The translations under genes were made by a program, and so were the position numbers. This document shows, piece after piece, positions 31,883-40,561 of a DNA stretch of 45,595 nt (positions within the stretch are counted from its first letter, which is position 1; each line of letters opens with the position of its first letter). The notes under the pieces were generated by a model. The model searched no databases. It saw only the letters and a list, made by a program, of their open reading frames with translations, and was not told the origin of the DNA. Origin of the DNA: Minisyncoccota bacterium (GTDB lineage Bacteria > Patescibacteriota > Minisyncoccia > UBA6257 > GWB1-50-10); NCBI GenBank assembly GCA_020059915.1, contig JAGVBB010000005.1, forward strand, positions 1 through 45,595, read 5' to 3'.

Positions 31883-33244
31883 TTATTTTATTGCAGCAAT
31901 ATCTTTTTCATATTCATCAGCCTGGCTAACTACGGGTTCTCCATACCACAAGCGATATGTGTACCAATTTCCTCCAGAATAATATTTTGCGGCGGCACAA
32001 CGCTCCAAGAGTTTTTGATAGGGGAGGACATTTTTATTCGTTTCTGCGTATGACTTACAACTTGATGTTTCTATGAGGTCTTTTATATATACACCGGTTG
32101 CAATAAATGCATCAGAGTTATTCCATGGATTTGGTGGATTGTTCCCACTTGCTGCTGCTATTTTACTTTCGTAGATTTTCCACGTTGATGGTATGAATTG
32201 AGCTGGTCCCATTGCTCCACCATATGTTCCATGTTGATTTGCACAAGATACTTTTGTTTTATCTGGATCAAGACCAAGACGTTTTAGAAGTTCGAGAAAG
32301 TAAGGAATATCTCTCGTTGGATGCATCGCTGTTTTATATGTGCATTGTCCTACGTTTTTTCCCAGTAGTGATTCGCGGTTAAGGATTGCAAGCACTAATG
32401 CTGCTCGTACTCCAGATGCTCCTTCTGCAACCTTTGCAAGGTTATATGCCTTTTCGAAAGTAAGTTCACCGCCACCAAGGAGTTCGAATATTCTGCTACG
32501 AATCTTTGCGGCATTTGCCTGTGTTTCTTTTAATATTTTTTGATATTCACTTTCCTTTCCTTTTGTCTCTTTTAATAGTTTGTTTTTTTGCGTTTGTGTA
32601 CTTTGTGCAGCATTTTTTTGCGCCAATTGAATTGTCTTGAGGTTTTCAATGTCTGCTTTTTCATTAGCAAGTTGTTGTTTTTGTTCGAGAAGATTCTGAC
32701 GAAGTTTTTTGATGTCGTTGAGTTTTGTTTTTACACCTTCTTGTACCAAAACTATATCATTAAGATTTCCAAAGAAATCAGAGAGCCGATCATGTGAAAG
32801 AAGTATAGCTATCATTTTTTCATTATCCGATTCGTTAAGCATGCGGAGTCCCACAGCAAGTGCCTCCTTATTTGCATCTATGGTGTTTTCAGTATGGTTT
32901 ATGTTTGTTTGAGTTTCTGAAAGCTCTTGTCCGATCTTGGTAATATTGAGATTTATCCCCTTTATTTGGAGATTTAATTTGTTTATTTTTGCATTTAATG
33001 TGGAAATTTCTCCGGATAAACTCTTTCCTTGTTTTTGGTACTCCGTGATTTTCTTTTGGTTATCTTCAATTTCTTTCTCTAATTCGGCTAACTGTCTTTC
33101 AAGTTCTGCTCGTTCTGCTTGTTTATCTACAATCTGATTACTGGAAGTATCAACTTGTGCGATTGCAGTGACCTGGGGGATAACAATAAACAAAAAAACA
33201 CCCAATACTAGGCACAAAAAGAATATATTGAGTGTTCGATGCAT
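31883..33244 (-). CDS. Coiled-coil lytic murein transglycosylase
   Basis: A 453-residue exported protein. Residues 1-30 are a signal or anchor helix. Residues about 35-250 are long coiled-coil segments of the EnvC/PcsB type, which regulate or present a hydrolase. The C-terminal domain (about 265-453) is SLT/MltB-like: LAILNRESLLGKNVG with the candidate catalytic Glu, GGAMGPAQFIPSTW, and a Tyr-rich end (YYSGGNWYTY). It would cut peptidoglycan glycan strands, perhaps for growth, division or making room for pili. TATACT (33256-33251) is six bases before the ATG. Confidence 0.85.
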   Translation of the reverse strand: MHRTLNIFFLCLVLGVFLFIVIPQVTAIAQVDTSSNQIVDKQAERAELERQLAELEKEIEDNQKKITEYQKQGKSLSGEISTLNAKINKLNLQIKGINLNITKIGQELSETQTNINHTENTIDANKEALAVGLRMLNESDNEKMIAILLSHDRLSDFFGNLNDIVLVQEGVKTKLNDIKKLRQNLLEQKQQLANEKADIENLKTIQLAQKNAAQSTQTQKNKLLKETKGKESEYQKILKETQANAAKIRSRIFELLGGGELTFEKAYNLAKVAEGASGVRAALVLAILNRESLLGKNVGQCTYKTAMHPTRDIPYFLELLKRLGLDPDKTKVSCANQHGTYGGAMGPAQFIPSTWKIYESKIAAASGNNPPNPWNNSDAFIATGVYIKDLIETSSCKSYAETNKNVLPYQKLLERCAAAKYYSGGNWYTYRLWYGEPVVSQADEYEKDIAAIK

Positions 33245-33324
33245 AAATATAGTATATCTTAATATGATTTATAGACAAAAATCCATCGTTTCTTATATGT
33301 AAAACGATACATAATTACTATTTG

Positions 33325-33942
33325 TTACTCTTCAGTTGGTTTTATTTCCTCTGTTGTTTCAATGGTCTCCTCCTTCTTTATTTCAACTTCTTCTTTTGTT
33401 TTTTCTCCCACGGTTACCACAACTTGATCCATGTCTGCATGAAGTATTTTAACCCCCTTTGGAACCGAAAGATCTTTTATGCAGATCTTTGAGTGTTCAT
33501 GAGAAAGCATTGAAAGGTCAACAGCTATTGATTCGGGGACGTTCTTGGGAAGTGATTCAATCTCTACTTCATCCATCAATTTTAATATTGGGAAACCCAT
33601 TTTTTCTGCTGGTGATTCACCCTCATACGAAACAGGGACGAATGTATGTATTTTTTCATCCATCTGGACCGCCTGAAGTCCAACAGAAAGAGGCATTTTT
33701 ATATAGGGGCTTTCAATTATATTTGTGATAAGAACATTAATTGCTGGCTCTTTATCAATTTCCAATTCAATAATTCCATGTGTCCCAACAACTCTATTTA
33801 CCCGGGCAAATTCCTTTGCATTAATAGAAAGGTGTCTATTTTCAATATGTTTTCCAAAAAGTTCTGCTGGAATTTCTCCCTGGGCTCTTAGTTTTTTAAC
33901 CTTTTTACCGATTATTGTTCTCGTGGTGCAACTTAGTTTCAT
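33325..33942 (-). CDS. rplY: 50S ribosomal protein L25/CTC
   Basis: A 205-residue L25 of the long CTC type: an N-terminal 5S rRNA-binding domain (about 1-90; RAQGEIPAELFGK matches the family GxIPAVlYG motif) and a TL5-like C-terminal beta domain (about 95-180), ending in an acidic tail (EEVEIKKEETIETTEE). I start it at 33942 (MKLSCTTRTIIGKK) because TATAAT (33954-33949) is six bases upstream; the longer frame would place that promoter inside the gene. Confidence 0.92.
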   Translation of the reverse strand: MKLSCTTRTIIGKKVKKLRAQGEIPAELFGKHIENRHLSINAKEFARVNRVVGTHGIIELEIDKEPAINVLITNIIESPYIKMPLSVGLQAVQMDEKIHTFVPVSYEGESPAEKMGFPILKLMDEVEIESLPKNVPESIAVDLSMLSHEHSKICIKDLSVPKGVKILHADMDQVVVTVGEKTKEEVEIKKEETIETTEEIKPTEE

Positions 33943-34017
33943 ATATCTATTATACCCCATTTTCTATATATATTAAGTCCATTTGCACTGTATGCATTTC
34001 TTCATTAGAGTATCTAT

Positions 34018-34308
34018 ATGGTACATATTTCTAAAGCCGAAGTTGAACATCTTGCAGAACTTTCACGAATTGAACTAGATGACAAAGAAAAAACATCACT
34101 CCAAAATGATCTTGAGAATATTTTGTCATATTTTGATGAATTGAAAGCACTAAATACTGATGCTATTCTCCCAAAAACAGGAGGAGCTCTCACTATGAAT
34201 GAATTGCGAGTAGATTCTACAGACACCCGTGTGCCTGGCGATGTGGTCCAATCGTTTCCAGAGCGTGAGGGCAATCTATTAAAAGTTCCAAAAGTTTTTG
34301 AAAAATAA
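34018..34308 (+). CDS. gatC: Asp/Glu-tRNA amidotransferase subunit C
   Basis: A 96-residue GatC that stabilises GatA in the GatCAB complex, which turns Glu-tRNA-Gln and Asp-tRNA-Asn into Gln- and Asn-tRNA. The family pattern ISKAEVEHLAELSRIEL is at the N-terminus, and the later LRVD and a mid-protein Pro are kept. A TAGAGT-like -10 ends six bases before the ATG. gatA follows at once. gatB is not in the window. Presence of GatCAB implies the cell lacks at least one of GlnRS or AsnRS. Confidence 0.9.
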   Translation: MVHISKAEVEHLAELSRIELDDKEKTSLQNDLENILSYFDELKALNTDAILPKTGGALTMNELRVDSTDTRVPGDVVQSFPEREGNLLKVPKVFEK

Positions 34309-34309
34309 T

Positions 34310-35740
34310 ATGAACATTGAAGATTTTTCCATTTCATCGTTTCATAATGCACTATGTGCAAAAGAGTTTTCTGCGCGTGAAGCAATTGAGGAGTCTTATA
34401 AAACGATAGAAAAAAACAAAGACCTGAATGCATTTATTACTCTTACAAAAGAAGAGGCAATTTCTGTAGCAGCAGACATTGATGTCAAAATTGCAAAAAA
34501 AGAGGACATCCCATTACTAGGCGGACTTCCTATTGCATTAAAGGACAACATGCTGCTTTCTGGTTTTAGAGCGAGCGCTGGTTCAAAAATATTAAGTGAA
34601 TATAAAGCTGTCTATGATGGCACGGTAGTTAAAAAATTAAAAGATAGTGGTGCGGCAATTATTGGAAAAACAAATATGGATGAGTTTGCGATGGGATCAT
34701 CAAATGAAAATTCTGCATTTGGACCAGTAAAGAACCCGCACGATAGTGAGCGAGTTTCTGGTGGTTCTTCTGGTGGTTCTGCTGTGTCCGTCGCAAGTGG
34801 TGCGGTTTTAGCTGCGTTTGGGTCTGATACGGGTGGCTCTATCCGACAACCAGCAGCTTTTTGTGGAGTTGTTGGGCTGAAGCCGACATATGGTTCTGTA
34901 TCACGATTTGGACTTATTGCTATGGCATCGAGCCTGGATCAAATTGGCCCATTTACCAAAAGTGTTGCCGATTCCGAGATTATGTTTCACGCGATTCAAG
35001 GAAAAGATAAGCTTGATGCAACAACATTTGAACACAAGACAGAATGCAATAAAAAAGAACATCTTGTTATAGGAGTGCCAAAGGAATATTTTATAGATGG
35101 CATAGATCCATATGTTTCAAGACATATGGAAAAAACAATGAATGTATTGAAAAAACTTGGATACTCATTTAAAGAAATATCATTACCACATACAAAATAT
35201 GCGCTTTCGACATATTATATTATTATGCCAGCGGAGGTTTCTACCAATCTCGCACGTTTTGATGGGGTCCGCTATTTAGGTGTTTCTAATATTGAGAAAG
35301 ACGTTCGTTCTCTGAAAGAATTATATATAAAGACACGTGGTGCTGGGTTTGGGGGAGAGGCAAGACGAAGAGTGTTACTGGGAACTTTTGTACTTTCGTC
35401 TGGATATTATGATGCATATTATGCAAAAGCACAGAAGGTGCGCGCTCTTATCTCTAATGATTTTGATAATGCATTCAAGGATGTTGATGTAATTTTTACT
35501 CCAGTTACACCAACTCCAGCATTTAAAATTGGAGAGAAGACAAATGACCCTCTATCAATGTATCTTTCTGATATTTTCACTATTCCAGTTAACCTTGCTG
35601 GTCTTCCCGCAATCTCAATTCCGACGAAAAAATATGTTGTGGGGAGTGGGGAACTACCAGTAAATTTTCAGCTTATTGGAAAGCATTACAGAGAGACAGA
35701 TTTATTCGAAATAGGAAAAAAATACGAAAATAATATCTAG
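34310..35740 (+). CDS. gatA: Asp/Glu-tRNA amidotransferase subunit A
   Basis: A 476-residue amidase-signature enzyme that releases ammonia from glutamine for the tRNA amidation by GatB. The Ser-cisSer-Lys triad is visible: Lys in PIALKDNM (about 75), and Ser residues in VSGGSSGGSAVSVASG and DTGGSIRQPA (about 150-185). I chose ATG 34310, directly after the gatC stop (TAATATG); the frame is open to a TTG at 34298. The pair is closed by a GTTAAGCCGCCC hairpin. Its partner gatB must lie elsewhere. Confidence 0.95.
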   Translation: MNIEDFSISSFHNALCAKEFSAREAIEESYKTIEKNKDLNAFITLTKEEAISVAADIDVKIAKKEDIPLLGGLPIALKDNMLLSGFRASAGSKILSEYKAVYDGTVVKKLKDSGAAIIGKTNMDEFAMGSSNENSAFGPVKNPHDSERVSGGSSGGSAVSVASGAVLAAFGSDTGGSIRQPAAFCGVVGLKPTYGSVSRFGLIAMASSLDQIGPFTKSVADSEIMFHAIQGKDKLDATTFEHKTECNKKEHLVIGVPKEYFIDGIDPYVSRHMEKTMNVLKKLGYSFKEISLPHTKYALSTYYIIMPAEVSTNLARFDGVRYLGVSNIEKDVRSLKELYIKTRGAGFGGEARRRVLLGTFVLSSGYYDAYYAKAQKVRALISNDFDNAFKDVDVIFTPVTPTPAFKIGEKTNDPLSMYLSDIFTIPVNLAGLPAISIPTKKYVVGSGELPVNFQLIGKHYRETDLFEIGKKYENNI

Positions 35741-35768
35741 TTAAGCCGCCCATAAAGGGCGGCTTAAC
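35740..35768 (+). terminator. Hairpin after gatA
   Basis: A strong 12-bp stem GTTAAGCCGCCC/GGGCGGCTTAAC with loop ATAAA. The T tract is poor, so termination is likely but not certain. Confidence 0.6.
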
Positions 35769-35968
35769 ATATTGCGCGGTGGATATAGATGATTTGCCAC
35801 TCCGACTAATTGTTCGCCGTCGCTCACAATTGTCTTCTGGCCGGCCCTCGCGATGCTCGTTACTACTCGCACAACGCTCCGGGCTTCAAATCCCGAACGC
35901 GGGCCAGGTAATTGGCTCGCTCTCCGCCACACAAACAAAAAACATTCGTAAGAATGTTTTTTTATTTG
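35769..35968. other. Repeat-like spacer between gatA and tRNA-Asp
   Basis: About 200 bases without a credible gene. They are locally GC-rich with TCGC/GCGA clusters unlike the AT-rich genes. Sequence around 35905-35930 (CCAGGTAATTGGCTCGCTCT) and the window end (45537-45595) look alike in style. A CATTCGTAAGAATG hairpin with a T run (about 35943-35964) may terminate transcription of this strand. Confidence 0.4.
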
Positions 35969-36042
35969 CGCGGTGGAAGGGATTTGAACCCTCGGCCTTC
36001 GCCGTGACAGGGCGACGCTCTAACCAGCTGAGCTACCACCGC
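35969..36042 (-). tRNA. tRNA-Asp(GUC)
   Basis: Cloverleaf with acceptor GCGGTGG/CCACCGC, anticodon stem TCGCC/GGCGA and loop CTGTCAC (anticodon GUC). The discriminator is G, an identity element for AspRS. CCA is not encoded. Confidence 0.94.
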
Positions 36043-36067
36043 ACGTTAGAACAAACCAATTGTATCA

Positions 36068-36595
36068 TTACTTTTTTGGTGACGCAATATTTGGGCGTAT
36101 TATTAAGATTCTCTTTTTCCAATGTAATAAAAACTTTTCAAGTGTGACGCTACATATAACATTGTCTCGATTTGTCGTTGCTGGGTCGAGAAGTGTAACC
36201 TTATCGTTTTTTATACTTTCTAAAACAACAAGATGTGAGCTATTCTTTTCATTAAAATCTTTTGGTATGGACACCATAATCGGCCCGTCGATGAGATATT
36301 TTATCATTTTCTTATATGCATCTTCTGTTTTTATATCTTTCCAATCAAAAAAAATACCCTTACACCCATATAGTTTTGCTGTTCGTATAAGTCCCTTATA
36401 TGCCCAACCAATTCCAGGAATATATGCGTGGAGTACAAGTCCTTGTTTTATCGTTTTATCAATAGCTACTTTTTTGTACTTATAATTGTAATAATCAGTT
36501 ATCATTCGGAGAGAAACAATCCCACAAGCATGTGATTTCCAGTTTGTTAGATTTACATCAATATATTGTGAATATTTTGGTATATTTTTTTTCAT
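36068..36595 (-). CDS. C39-like cysteine peptidase family protein
   Basis: A 175-residue protein resembling the Peptidase_C39_2 (papain-like) family: Cys24 in SHACGIVSLRMI, a His in SSHLVVLES (about 120) and the Asp of LLDPA (about 135). There is no signal peptide, so a cytoplasmic or non-classically exported enzyme is implied. The ATG overlaps the TAA of the upstream NlpC/P60 gene (TAATG), so the two are translationally coupled. The pairing of two papain-fold peptidases suggests joint action on a peptide or cell-wall substrate, but no substrate can be named. Confidence 0.72.
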   Translation of the reverse strand: MKKNIPKYSQYIDVNLTNWKSHACGIVSLRMITDYYNYKYKKVAIDKTIKQGLVLHAYIPGIGWAYKGLIRTAKLYGCKGIFFDWKDIKTEDAYKKMIKYLIDGPIMVSIPKDFNEKNSSHLVVLESIKNDKVTLLDPATTNRDNVICSVTLEKFLLHWKKRILIIRPNIASPKK

Positions 36596-37035
36596 TAAAA
36601 TCGTTTTATTAATACTATTTCGTAATTGGGGCTTTCTTTTATTAAATCATCTAGTTTTTCTATAAGAACGCCACCTTTTGATTTTCGCGAATTAATTATT
36701 TCTCCATTTCCAATATATATAACAACATGACCAATGCAGATTTTTCTATATCCAAAAAGTTCATCATAATAAAAACCCCTATCACTTCTGGAAAATATGA
36801 GATCTCCGATTTCCAAATTTGAGAGGTCTTTATTGGGTATAATTTCTATTCCTAATTTTTCACTTGCTTGGAGAATACTACTTCTTCCAATTTCTATCCC
36901 GGCGGATTTATATGCAAGTTGTGTAAGAAGTGAACAATCAATAGCACTTGTCGCACTTTCTGTTCCTCTTTCGTATGGAGTTCCAATGTATTTTTTTGCA
37001 GTCTCAACTACTTGAAGTTTTTGTGTTTCGGTCAT
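36595..37035 (-). CDS. NlpC/P60 family cysteine peptidase
   Basis: A 146-residue NlpC/P60 domain: Cys34 in AIDCSLLTQLAY, His in CIGHVVIYIGNGEIINS (about 98) and the expected G-D-L-I-F segment between them. These enzymes cut D-Glu-meso-DAP links in wall peptides or act as amidases. No signal peptide or wall-binding domain is seen, so the site of action is unclear. I start it at ATG 37035 (MTETQKLQVVE), with TATTCT eight bases upstream; a longer frame to 37143 runs into tRNA-trailer repeats. The C39-like gene follows with a one-base overlap. Confidence 0.82.
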   Translation of the reverse strand: MTETQKLQVVETAKKYIGTPYERGTESATSAIDCSLLTQLAYKSAGIEIGRSSILQASEKLGIEIIPNKDLSNLEIGDLIFSRSDRGFYYDELFGYRKICIGHVVIYIGNGEIINSRKSKGGVLIEKLDDLIKESPNYEIVLIKRF

Positions 37036-37081
37036 ATATATTGAGAATACTAGAAATTTGTATTTAATGGAATTTCTAAAT

Positions 37082-37101
37082 AAAAAACACCAATAGTGGT
37101 G
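37082..37101 (-). terminator. Terminator after the minus-strand tRNA pair
   Basis: On the minus strand the hairpin CACCA/TGGTG is followed by T6. It closes the tRNA-fMet/tRNA-CAU unit in the same way that 4789-4815 closes the tRNA-Gly/Arg unit. Confidence 0.65.
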
Positions 37102-37108
37102 CGTTCTC

Positions 37109-37185
37109 GTCTCGATACTCTCGACGCTGCTGTTTGTAACCAATCATCTAACTCTTGGACAAACAGAGAGCCTTCGACCCCATAC
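37109..37185 (-). repeat. tRNA-trailer hairpin repeat, copy 2
   Basis: On the minus strand this reads GGCTCTCTGTTTGTCCAAGA, a variable loop, then GATTGGTTACAAACAGCAG, matching 4684-4760. It lies between a tRNA and a terminator with the same orientation as copy 1. Loop sequences differ (GAGTTAGATGA against GAGCGAAGCGA) while the paired arms are kept. Confidence 0.65.
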
Positions 37186-37205
37186 ACGAATAAGATTTAT
37201 TTAAG

Positions 37206-37279
37206 TAGCAGGGGTGGGGGTCGAACCCACGACCTTGGGCTTATGAGTCCCACGCTCTAACCAGCTGAGCTACCCTGCC
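37206..37279 (-). tRNA. tRNA with CAU anticodon (elongator Met or Ile2)
   Basis: Cloverleaf with acceptor GGCAGGG/CCCTGCT (G1-U72 wobble), D-arm AGCTCAGCTGGTTAGAGC, loop CTCATAA (anticodon CAU) and T-loop TTCGACC. The stem closing the loop has an A31-G39 mismatch. Elongator Met and lysidine-modified Ile2 share this loop, and I cannot separate them by eye. Confidence 0.85.
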
Positions 37280-37345
37280 ATGAAATAGCATTTAGCTTTT
37301 AGAAATTAGCTAATAGCTAACGGCTAAGTGCTAACAGCTATCTTG

Positions 37346-37417
37346 TTGCGGGAGTTGGATTCGAACCAACGGCCTTCAGGTTATGAGCCTGACGAGCAAC
37401 CACCGCTCTCTCCCGCA
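37346..37417 (-). tRNA. Initiator tRNA-fMet(CAU)
   Basis: The D-arm (GAGC...GCTC, A11-U24), GCTCGTCAGGCTCATAACC and the following AAGGCCGTTGG match bacterial initiator tRNA. Two departures are visible: U1-A72 is paired rather than a C1-A72 mismatch, and the anticodon stem has A29-U41 rather than three G-C pairs. CCA is not encoded. Confidence 0.88.
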
Positions 37418-37560
37418 GATGCATAGTATCAGAATATCGGCCGCCTCGCAAGAAATTTGTCTAGTTTGATATAAACACATTCTTTGACTTTTTTCTTTTA
37501 AATTTTGATAATGGATATATACACTAACAGCTAATCTATATATAGCTAAAACACATTATT

Positions 37561-38553
37561 ATGAGTATTGAACAATTACGAAAGGAAGTTATGAGTGATA
37601 TAAACTCAGCAAAAACGCGAGAACAGTGTGATGCTATTCGAGTTAAATTTTTAGGAAGAAAAGAAGGAAAACTTACAGAAATACTCAAATCATTAAAGGA
37701 AATGTCTGTTGAAGAAAAGCGTGTTATAGGATCCGCAGCGAATGAATTACGGCAATATATCGAACATGAGCTTAATAAAAAAACAGAATACATAGTTGCT
37801 CATGAACAGAAAAAGAAAAATAGATTTGATGTAACAAAACCAGGGAAACGGGTTGTTTCGGGGGTTCTTCACCCACTCACAAAAGTTGATAAAGAGGTGC
37901 GCACAATCTTTTCTTCGCTTAATTTTACTATTGTTGAGGGTCCAGAATTAGAGACAGAGGTTTATAATTTTGATTCGTTAAATATTCCCGCTGGACACTC
38001 TGCTCGTGATATGTGGGATACGTTATGGGTTAAACAGGCTCCAAATAGCGAGGGATTGCTTATGCGCACACATACAAGTCCTGTGCAGGCGCGATATATG
38101 GAATCTCATAATCCGCCATTTCAAATTATTGTTCCTGGACGCGTATTTCGATATGAGGCAACCGACGCATCTCATGAGATAAATTTTTATCAAATTGAGG
38201 GATTAATGGTTGGTCCAGATATAACACTCGCAAATTTAAAATTTGTTATTGAAACGTTTTTTAAGAAATTCTTTAAACAAAAAATTGAGTTCAGATATAG
38301 ACCAAGTTATTTTCCTTTTGTTGAGCCGGGTATTGAAGTAGATATAAAATTGAAGGGAGGAAAATGGTTGGAAGTTATGGGGGCGGGTATGGTGCATCGT
38401 AATGTCTTTGACGCGGTTAAATATAATCACACTGAATTACAGGGTTTTGCATTTGGAATGGGACTCGATAGATTGGCAATGATTAAATATGGCGTTCCAG
38501 ATGTCCGATTGTTTTATTCTGGCGATATTCGTTTCACAAAGAATTTCAAATAA
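37561..38553 (+). CDS. pheS: Phenylalanyl-tRNA synthetase alpha subunit
   Basis: The catalytic subunit of class II PheRS. At 330 residues it has the usual N-terminal coiled coil (about 1-90) and catalytic core. Motif 2 is visible as RVFRYEATDASHEINFYQIEG and motif 3 as FGMGLDRLAMIKYGVPDVR. The phenylalanine pocket carries HTSPVQARYM. pheT starts three bases after its stop, the usual pheST operon. There is no Shine-Dalgarno, and the upstream sequence is AT-rich without a clearly placed -10. Confidence 0.95.
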   Translation: MSIEQLRKEVMSDINSAKTREQCDAIRVKFLGRKEGKLTEILKSLKEMSVEEKRVIGSAANELRQYIEHELNKKTEYIVAHEQKKKNRFDVTKPGKRVVSGVLHPLTKVDKEVRTIFSSLNFTIVEGPELETEVYNFDSLNIPAGHSARDMWDTLWVKQAPNSEGLLMRTHTSPVQARYMESHNPPFQIIVPGRVFRYEATDASHEINFYQIEGLMVGPDITLANLKFVIETFFKKFFKQKIEFRYRPSYFPFVEPGIEVDIKLKGGKWLEVMGAGMVHRNVFDAVKYNHTELQGFAFGMGLDRLAMIKYGVPDVRLFYSGDIRFTKNFK

Positions 38554-38556
38554 TAT

Positions 38557-40527
38557 ATGAAAATTTCATTTCCCGTTTTAAAATCGTTTCTTCCAGAATT
38601 AAAAACAAAAAACCAGGTTGTTGATTTGTTGTCGATGTATGCCTTTGAGGCAGAAGATGCTGGTGGATCCCTTATAGAAATAAAACTTCCTCCAAATCGA
38701 TATTCTGATGCTGGTTCTTATATTGGTATAGCAAAAGAGCTTGCCGCAATATTAAATAGTAAAAAATTAAAAGACATAAAACTGTTATCCACAAAAACAA
38801 CAAAAAAGCCAAAGCAATTTAATGTTCGAATTGAAAATAAAAATTTCTGCCCACGATACTGTGCCCAGTATTTTGATGGAATTGTAATTAAAGAATCTCC
38901 AAAGTGGCTTAAGGATGCGCTTATATCATCTGGAATGCGTCCAATTAATAATGTGGTTGATGCGATGAATTATGTAATGATGGAAACGGGGCAACCACTT
39001 CATGCATTTGACTATGATCTGTTATCACCAAAGAACAAGCCAGAGATTATTATTCGTAACGCACAGAAAGGAGAGGAGCTGGTTTCACTTGATAACATCA
39101 GATATGTACTTGATCCGTCTATTGGACTTATTACCGACAAAGAAAAACCACTTGTCATTGCGGGGATCAAGGGTGGTATTGGTTGTGAGGTAACAGAGGT
39201 GACAAAACGAATTATTGTTGAAGCAGCAAATTTTGATCCAGTAGCTATATATAAAACTACAAAGAAAATAAATCTTTCAACTGATGCATCTCAAAGATTT
39301 GTACATGCATTAAGTATTGAATTACCTATGTATGCGCTTTCTCGAGTTGCATATATATTAAAAGAAATAACTCACGCAAAACCAGGAGATCGCTTTGATT
39401 CATTGGTAAAATCGGCGAATGAGAAAATTTTGGCGTTTGATGTCAGTGTATGTAATGAGCTCCTGGGAACTAAACTTTCTGAAAAACAGGCAACCTCCTG
39501 TCTTAGTCGTCTGGGCTTTGTTAACGTGCGAAAAAATCTTTGGAGGGCTCCACTACTGCGTGTAGACATAGAAACGCCAGAAGATCTCGCAGAAGAGGTT
39601 GCTCGCATCATTGGGTATGAAAATATTCCATCGTGTGCACCACGAGCTTTAATTATTGCTCCAGAAGAGAATGTCGGAGTAATAATAAAAGAAAAGATGC
39701 GCGGGATGTTGCGTAATTTTGGATGCAATGAAGTTTATACCCACTCTTTTGTTTCGCGTGAACACTTGGAACTTGGGTTTGTATTCTCTGGGGAGGTGAT
39801 TCCATTATTAAATCCACCAAGTGCCGAATTTGCATTTTTGCGTCCATCATTACTTCCGACGCTTTCGCTTCGGGTAGAGGATAATTTCAGATTTTATGAC
39901 GAGGTTCGTATGTTTGAAATTGGTGATGTATTTTTGAAATCAAATAAAGAAGAGTATAGTGAGTCGCTTCATGTCGGCATATCTATTGCAAAAAAGAGTG
40001 GCGAAACATTCTTTGAATTAAAGGGGATGGTTGATTATATCTTGAAGGGAGTTGGTGTTTCTGAATACACACTTATTGAGACGAATTCAAAGTCACAAAA
40101 ATTCTTTTTTGAGAGTGCACTGCGTATTGAGTCTGGTAAGCAGATTCTTGGTTTTGTGGGATTTAATAGTTCAAATATTTCTTTTGCTGAACTCAACCTT
40201 TCAGCAATATTGCGTGTTCAAAAAGAGGACTATGGGTATAGAGGTATTGAAAAATTTCCTTCGGTGACGCGCGATATATCAATGTTTACTGATCTTGATG
40301 TGCGCATTGGAGATGTTATTGAGGAGATCATTCTTTCTGATAATCTTGTCAGAGATGTTGATTTACTTGATGAATATATTGATGAAACATGGGCAAATCT
40401 TCAAAGCATAACCCTTCGTGTTGTATTTCAGGCAGATGATAGAACTCTTACTGGAGAAGAGGTGGATAGAATTCTTCAGCATAGTATCCAGATACTTCAA
40501 AAGAAATTTGGAATAAAAATGAGATAG
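38557..40527 (+). CDS. pheT: Phenylalanyl-tRNA synthetase beta subunit lacking the EMAP domain
   Basis: A 656-residue PheT, against about 790-800 in most bacteria. The opening MKISFPVLKSFLPEL aligns with the normal N-terminus, but after AFEAEDAG it jumps to SLIEIKLPPNRYSDAGS, the region that normally follows the EMAP II/B1 tRNA-binding OB domain. The B3/B4 editing domain (about 95-270), B5 domain (about 290-370) and C-terminal FDX-ACB domain (about 565-656, EKFPSVTRDISMF) are kept. The reading frame is intact, so this is a domain loss and not a break. Confidence 0.93.
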   Translation: MKISFPVLKSFLPELKTKNQVVDLLSMYAFEAEDAGGSLIEIKLPPNRYSDAGSYIGIAKELAAILNSKKLKDIKLLSTKTTKKPKQFNVRIENKNFCPRYCAQYFDGIVIKESPKWLKDALISSGMRPINNVVDAMNYVMMETGQPLHAFDYDLLSPKNKPEIIIRNAQKGEELVSLDNIRYVLDPSIGLITDKEKPLVIAGIKGGIGCEVTEVTKRIIVEAANFDPVAIYKTTKKINLSTDASQRFVHALSIELPMYALSRVAYILKEITHAKPGDRFDSLVKSANEKILAFDVSVCNELLGTKLSEKQATSCLSRLGFVNVRKNLWRAPLLRVDIETPEDLAEEVARIIGYENIPSCAPRALIIAPEENVGVIIKEKMRGMLRNFGCNEVYTHSFVSREHLELGFVFSGEVIPLLNPPSAEFAFLRPSLLPTLSLRVEDNFRFYDEVRMFEIGDVFLKSNKEEYSESLHVGISIAKKSGETFFELKGMVDYILKGVGVSEYTLIETNSKSQKFFFESALRIESGKQILGFVGFNSSNISFAELNLSAILRVQKEDYGYRGIEKFPSVTRDISMFTDLDVRIGDVIEEIILSDNLVRDVDLLDEYIDETWANLQSITLRVVFQADDRTLTGEEVDRILQHSIQILQKKFGIKMR

Positions 40528-40530
40528 CAT

Positions 40531-40561
40531 AATAATCCCGCCATTAGTTGGCGGGATTATT
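40531..40561. terminator. Convergent terminator between pheT and recG
   Basis: Stem AATAATCCCGCC/GGCGGGATTATT with loop ATTAGTT. The recG stop lies inside it. It functions on both strands. Confidence 0.8.
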
